From Streptomyces maremycinicus (GTDB taxonomy: Bacteria; Actinomycetota; Actinomycetes; Streptomycetales; Streptomycetaceae), in assembly GCF_001184025.1 (NCBI RefSeq), contig NZ_BBYG01000015.1:372001-436000 (forward strand): DNA of 64,000 nucleotides, written 5' to 3'. Below, in pieces: positions 60,655 through 64,000 of this stretch. Within the stretch, counting starts at the first letter, position 1; each line of letters begins with the position of its first letter. The notes under the pieces are model-generated. The model saw only the letters and a program-made list of their open reading frames with translations, was not told where the DNA came from and searched no databases. The position numbers and the translations under genes are program-made.

Positions 60655-60714
60655 GGGTCCTCCGGGCTTTTGTAGGTAGCGGACAGACACTAGCGGCCCG
60701 GCCGCCCACCCACG

Positions 60715-60732
60715 GTGTGGCAATACCCACAC
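60715..60732. promoter_or_regulatory. Palindrome between bioF and bioB
   Basis: GTGTGG and CCACAC flank CAATAC, a perfect 6-6-6 inverted repeat located about 20 bases upstream of a TACCTT-like -10 (60750-60757) for bioB and 60 bases from the bioF ATG. Good position for a biotin-responsive repressor acting on both directions. The regulator is not encoded nearby. Confidence 0.6.
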
Positions 60733-60801
60733 GTCGAACCCGGTGTGTTGTGTGATCCCTACCTTGGCCCGGAGCGGGTGCGTAGGACAGGATCGGCTCT
60801 C

Positions 60802-62067
60802 ATGGACCTGCTGAACACGCTGGTGGACAAGGGGCTTCGGCGCGAGCTGCCGACCCGCGAGGAAGCGTTGGCCGTGCTGGCCACCTCCGACGACGACGTG
60901 CTGGACGTGGTGGCCGCGGCCGGCCGGGTGCGCCGGCAGTGGTTCGGGCGACGGGTGAAGCTCAACTACCTCGTCAACCTCAAGTCGGGGCTGTGCCCCG
61001 AGGACTGCTCCTACTGCTCCCAGCGGCTCGGCTCCACGGCCGGGATCCTCAAATACACCTGGCTCAAGCCGGAGGAGGCCTCGCAGGCGGCGGCCGCGGG
61101 GCTGGCCGGCGGGGCCAAACGGGTGTGCCTGGTGGCGTCCGGGCGCGGTCCGACCGACCGTGACGTCGACCGGGTCGCCGGCACCATCAAGGCGATCAAG
61201 GACCAGAACGAGGGCGTCGAGGTCTGTGCCTGTCTGGGCCTGCTCTCCGACGGCCAGGCCGAGCGGCTGCGCGAGGCGGGCGCCGACGCCTACAACCACA
61301 ACCTGAACACCTCCGAGGGCACGTACGGGGAGATCACGACCACGCACACGTACGCCGACCGGGTGGACACGGTGCAGAAGGCGCACGCGGCGGGCCTGTC
61401 GGCGTGCTCGGGCCTGATCGCCGGCATGGGCGAGTCCGACGAGGACCTGGTGGACGTCGTCTTCTCGCTGCGCGAGCTGGACCCGGACTCCGTGCCGGTC
61501 AACTTCCTCATCCCGGTCGAGGGCACCCCGCTCGCCAAGGAGTGGAACCTCACCCCGCAGCGCTGTCTGCGCATCCTGGCGATGGTGCGGTTCGTCTGCC
61601 CGGACGTCGAGGTGCGGATCGCGGGCGGACGCGAGGTCCATCTGCGCACCATGCAGCCGCTCGCGCTGCACCTGGCCAACTCGATCTTCCTGGGCGACTA
61701 CCTCACGACCGAGGGCCAGGCCGGCAAGGCCGACCTGGAGATGATCGCGGACGCCGGGTTCGAGGTGGAGGGCGCCGGGCAGGTCACCCTGCCGGAGCAC
61801 CGGGTCACGGCGGGCGGTGGCTGCGGGTCCCACGACGGTGGCGGCTGCGGGTCCCACGACGGCGGTGGCTGCGGCTCGCACGGGGACACCGGATGCGGCT
61901 CGCACGAGGGCGGCGGTGTGTGCGGCTCGGTCCCGGCCGCGGCCCCGGCCCCGGCCGCGGCCGCGGCCCCGGCCGCCGCGACGGCCGCGACGGTCGGCGA
62001 GGCACGTACGGACCTGGTCGCCGTACGCCGCCGTGGCGCCGGTACCGATCTCGCGCCCAATGCCTGA
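60802..62067 (+). CDS. bioB: Biotin synthase BioB with Cys/His-rich tail
   Basis: 421 aa. Radical SAM core with Cys65, Cys69 and Cys72 in CPEDCSYC, plus the [2Fe-2S] ligand stretch NLNTSEGTYGEITTTHTY and Arg in VEVRIAGGREV. Normal BioB is about 345 aa; here residues 338-374 add five Cys (341, 349, 357, 365, 374) and four His (344, 352, 360, 368), four GCGSH repeats spaced by eight residues, followed by a Pro/Ala-rich tail. The repeat could bind metal or feed an Fe-S cluster. Overlaps bioA by 8 bases. Confidence 0.95.
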   Translation: MDLLNTLVDKGLRRELPTREEALAVLATSDDDVLDVVAAAGRVRRQWFGRRVKLNYLVNLKSGLCPEDCSYCSQRLGSTAGILKYTWLKPEEASQAAAAGLAGGAKRVCLVASGRGPTDRDVDRVAGTIKAIKDQNEGVEVCACLGLLSDGQAERLREAGADAYNHNLNTSEGTYGEITTTHTYADRVDTVQKAHAAGLSACSGLIAGMGESDEDLVDVVFSLRELDPDSVPVNFLIPVEGTPLAKEWNLTPQRCLRILAMVRFVCPDVEVRIAGGREVHLRTMQPLALHLANSIFLGDYLTTEGQAGKADLEMIADAGFEVEGAGQVTLPEHRVTAGGGCGSHDGGGCGSHDGGGCGSHGDTGCGSHEGGGVCGSVPAAAPAPAAAAAPAAATAATVGEARTDLVAVRRRGAGTDLAPNA

Positions 62068-63349
62068 GCGGCGGCCGCTCGGTGTGCCCGAGCTGATCGA
62101 GCTCGACCGGCGCCATGTGTGGCATCCGTACGGTCCGATGCCCGGCCGGGTCGACCCGCTCGTCGTGGAGTCGGCCGGCGGGGTACGGCTGCGGCCGGCC
62201 GACGGTTCGGGCGAACTGGTCGACGGCATGGCGTCCTGGTGGTCGGCGATCCACGGCTACAACCACCCGGTGCTCAACGAGGCCGTGCGCGAGCAGCTGG
62301 GCCGGATGAGTCATGTGATGTTCGGCGGGCTCACCCACGAGCCCGCCGTCCGGCTGGCGAAGCTCCTTGTCGACATGTCGCCCGACGGTCTGGAGCATGT
62401 CTTCCTCGCCGACTCCGGCTCGGTCTCGGTCGAGGTCGCGGTGAAGATGTGCCTCCAGTACTGGCGCTCGCTGGGGCGCCCGGCCAAGGGGCGCCTGCTG
62501 ACCTGGCGCGGCGGCTACCACGGCGACACCTGGCAGCCGATGTCCGTCTGCGATCCCGAGGGCGGGATGCACGACCTGTGGACCGGGGTGCTGCCCCGGC
62601 AGGTCTTCGTGGAAGCGCCGCCGGTGGAGTTCGACGAGGCGTACGCCGAGCTGCTGCGCGAGACGATCGGGCGGCACGCCGACGAACTGGCCGCGGTGAT
62701 CGTGGAGCCGGTGGTGCAGGGCGCGGGCGGGATGCGGTTCCACTCCCCCGGTTACCTGCGGGTGCTGCGCGAGGCGTGCGACGCGCACGACGTGCTGCTG
62801 GTGTTCGACGAGATCGCGACCGGTTTCGGGCGCACGGGTGCGCTGTTCGCGGCGGAGCACGCCGCGGTGACGCCGGATGTGATGTGCGTCGGCAAGGCGC
62901 TGACCGGCGGCTATCTGACGATGGCGGCGACACTGTGCACGTCCCGGGTGGCCGACGGGATCTCGCGGGGCGAGGTGCCGGTCCTGGCGCACGGGCCCAC
63001 GTTCATGGGCAACCCGCTGGCCGCGGCCGTCGCCTGCGCCTCCATCGAGCTGCTGCTCGGGCAGGACTGGCTCGCCGAGGTCAAGCGGATCGAGACGGGG
63101 CTGCGGGACGGGCTCGCCGAGGCGGCGGAGATCCCGGGCGTGCGGGACATACGCGTCCTGGGTGCGATCGGCGTCGTCCAGCTCGACCACCCGGTGGACA
63201 TGGCGGCCGCCACCCGGGCCGCCGTGCGCGAGGGCGTCTGGCTGCGGCCGTTCCGCGATCTGATCTACACGATGCCGCCGTACGTCACCGGTGACGCGGA
63301 CGTGGCACGGATCGCGCGCGCGGTGTGCGCCGCGGCGCGGGAGGGATGA
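62060..63349 (+). CDS. bioA: Adenosylmethionine-8-amino-7-oxononanoate aminotransferase (BioA)
   Basis: 429 aa from the ATG inside the bioB end. Class III aminotransferase: PLP Lys279 in VMCVGKALTGG, SVEVAVKMCLQYWR (phosphate and SAM contacts), DEIATGFGRTG. Uses S-adenosylmethionine as amino donor. The MPERRPLGVPELIELDRRHV start and HVWHPYGPM match BioA. Stop overlaps the bioD ATG (ATGA). Confidence 0.94.
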   Translation: MPERRPLGVPELIELDRRHVWHPYGPMPGRVDPLVVESAGGVRLRPADGSGELVDGMASWWSAIHGYNHPVLNEAVREQLGRMSHVMFGGLTHEPAVRLAKLLVDMSPDGLEHVFLADSGSVSVEVAVKMCLQYWRSLGRPAKGRLLTWRGGYHGDTWQPMSVCDPEGGMHDLWTGVLPRQVFVEAPPVEFDEAYAELLRETIGRHADELAAVIVEPVVQGAGGMRFHSPGYLRVLREACDAHDVLLVFDEIATGFGRTGALFAAEHAAVTPDVMCVGKALTGGYLTMAATLCTSRVADGISRGEVPVLAHGPTFMGNPLAAAVACASIELLLGQDWLAEVKRIETGLRDGLAEAAEIPGVRDIRVLGAIGVVQLDHPVDMAAATRAAVREGVWLRPFRDLIYTMPPYVTGDADVARIARAVCAAAREG

Positions 63350-64000
63350 AGATGCCGATCCTGGTGATCACGGGGACGGGCACGGAGGTCGGCAAGACCG
63401 TCACGACGGCCGCGGTCGCCGCGTCCGCGCTCGCGGCGGGACGGTCGGTGGCCGTCCTCAAGGCCGCGCAGACCGGGGTACGACCGGACGAGGGCGGGGA
63501 CGCCGACGAGGTGGCCCGGCTCGCGGGCGCGGTGACGACGGCCGAACTGGCCCGTTATCCGGAGCCGTTGGCGCCGGCGACGGCAGCGCGCAGGGCGGGT
63601 CTGCCGGCGGTGCGGCCGCAGGACGTGGCGCAGGCGGCGCAGAAGCTGGCCGCCGAGCACGACCTGGTGCTCGTCGAGGGTGCGGGCGGGCTGCTCGTGC
63701 GGTTCGACGAGGCGGGCGGGACACTGGCCGACGCCGCGCAACTGCTGCGGGCTCCGGTGCTGGTGGTGGCCACGGCGGGTCTCGGCACGCTGAACACCAC
63801 GGAGCTGACGGCCCGTGAACTGCGGCGCCGGGGAGTGGAGTTGCTGGGGGTCGTCATCGGCAGTTGGCCCGAATCCCCCGATCTGGCGTCCCGTTGCAAT
63901 GTCGTGGATCTGCCGGAGGTGGCCGGGGCTCCCCTGCTGGGGGCTCTGCCGTCGGGCTCCGGCGCTCTCGCACCGGCCGAGTTCCGTGCCGTGGCGCCCG
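63346..64000 (+). CDS. bioD: Dethiobiotin synthetase BioD, cut by window edge
   Basis: 218 codons are present with no stop; the C-terminus is outside. P-loop GTGTEVGKT at about 10-18, diaminononanoate-handling VEGAGGLLVRF near residue 105 and LGTLNTTELTARELRRRGVELLGVVIGSW. The start is the ATG in ATGA; the second Met, two codons later, is also possible. ATP-dependent closure of the ureido ring precedes BioB. Completes bioBAD with bioF divergent. Confidence 0.93.
   Translation, partial: MKMPILVITGTGTEVGKTVTTAAVAASALAAGRSVAVLKAAQTGVRPDEGGDADEVARLAGAVTTAELARYPEPLAPATAARRAGLPAVRPQDVAQAAQKLAAEHDLVLVEGAGGLLVRFDEAGGTLADAAQLLRAPVLVVATAGLGTLNTTELTARELRRRGVELLGVVIGSWPESPDLASRCNVVDLPEVAGAPLLGALPSGSGALAPAEFRAVAP

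Noticed and set aside
61810..61930. GC-rich repeats in bioB as a CRISPR-like or mobile repeat
   Set aside because: The repeats keep the reading frame and code for GCGSH units; they are short and have no spacer structure.
60655..62229. Upstream extension of the bioF frame to 900 codons
   Set aside because: The first 525 residues are antisense to bioB; the real start has a ribosome-binding site at 60654 and gives a normal 375-aa BioF.

Overview
The base composition (about 72% G+C, with G/C in nearly every third codon position), the GTG/TTG starts, the overlapping ATGA operons and the gene families point to a chromosomal segment of a Streptomyces or a very close relative. I saw no rRNA, tRNA, CRISPR array, insertion sequence or prophage.

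Layout. 0-6.2 kb (all minus strand): the edge of an aromatic spore-pigment-type polyketide locus (cupin cyclase-like protein running off the left end, SchA/CurD protein, FAD hydroxylase), with a class F sortase and a likely surface substrate between them, then a MEDS/ATPase and STAS regulatory pair. 6.3-12 kb: DUF6629 membrane protein, VanW-like protein, membrane acyltransferase, SDR and a small membrane protein. 12.5-15.8 kb: cobalamin riboswitch and cbiMNQO cobalt ECF transporter. 15.9-24.7 kb: AhpD-like protein, NUDIX, phosphodiester glycosidase, GDPD-like secreted protein, an operon of two paired acyl-CoA dehydrogenases plus quinone oxidoreductase, and a divergent XRE-cupin regulator / CPYC flavoprotein pair.

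24.8-43.7 kb: ATP-dependent DNA ligase plus NUDIX, succinate semialdehyde dehydrogenase, a TetR / acyl-CoA dehydrogenase divergent pair, peptide deformylase, murT-gatD, phosphofructokinase, CtaG, a LytS/LytTR two-component operon with a solute symporter, and an AsnC regulator upstream of an arginine-handling hydrolase and ornithine aminotransferase. 43.8-50.4 kb: two tandem SpoIIE-type phosphatases, a PlsC acyltransferase and tripeptidyl aminopeptidase.

50.5-55.2 kb: urease operon ureABC-F-G-D without ureE. 55.2-59.5 kb: an orphan Phd-type antitoxin next to a repeat-bearing doubtful region, two small proteins, a c-di-AMP riboswitch with an NlpC/P60 hydrolase, and an ATPase / DUF5753 HTH / DUF397 developmental-type trio whose HTH gene has the only in-frame TTA (bldA) codon I found. 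59.5-64 kb: divergent bioF and bioBAD.

From memory, 24.8-64 kb keeps the order of the S. coelicolor SCO1202-SCO1246 block, while the left part resembles the whiE (SCO532x) and cbi (SCO596x) regions, which are distant from it there; that suggests rearrangement between the two species but needs alignment. Most genes are familiar. The best leads are the sortase with its HTGGG-repeat substrate, the Cys/His-repeat tail on BioB, the hydrolase + ornithine aminotransferase pair with its operator array, and the TTA-containing HTH trio.
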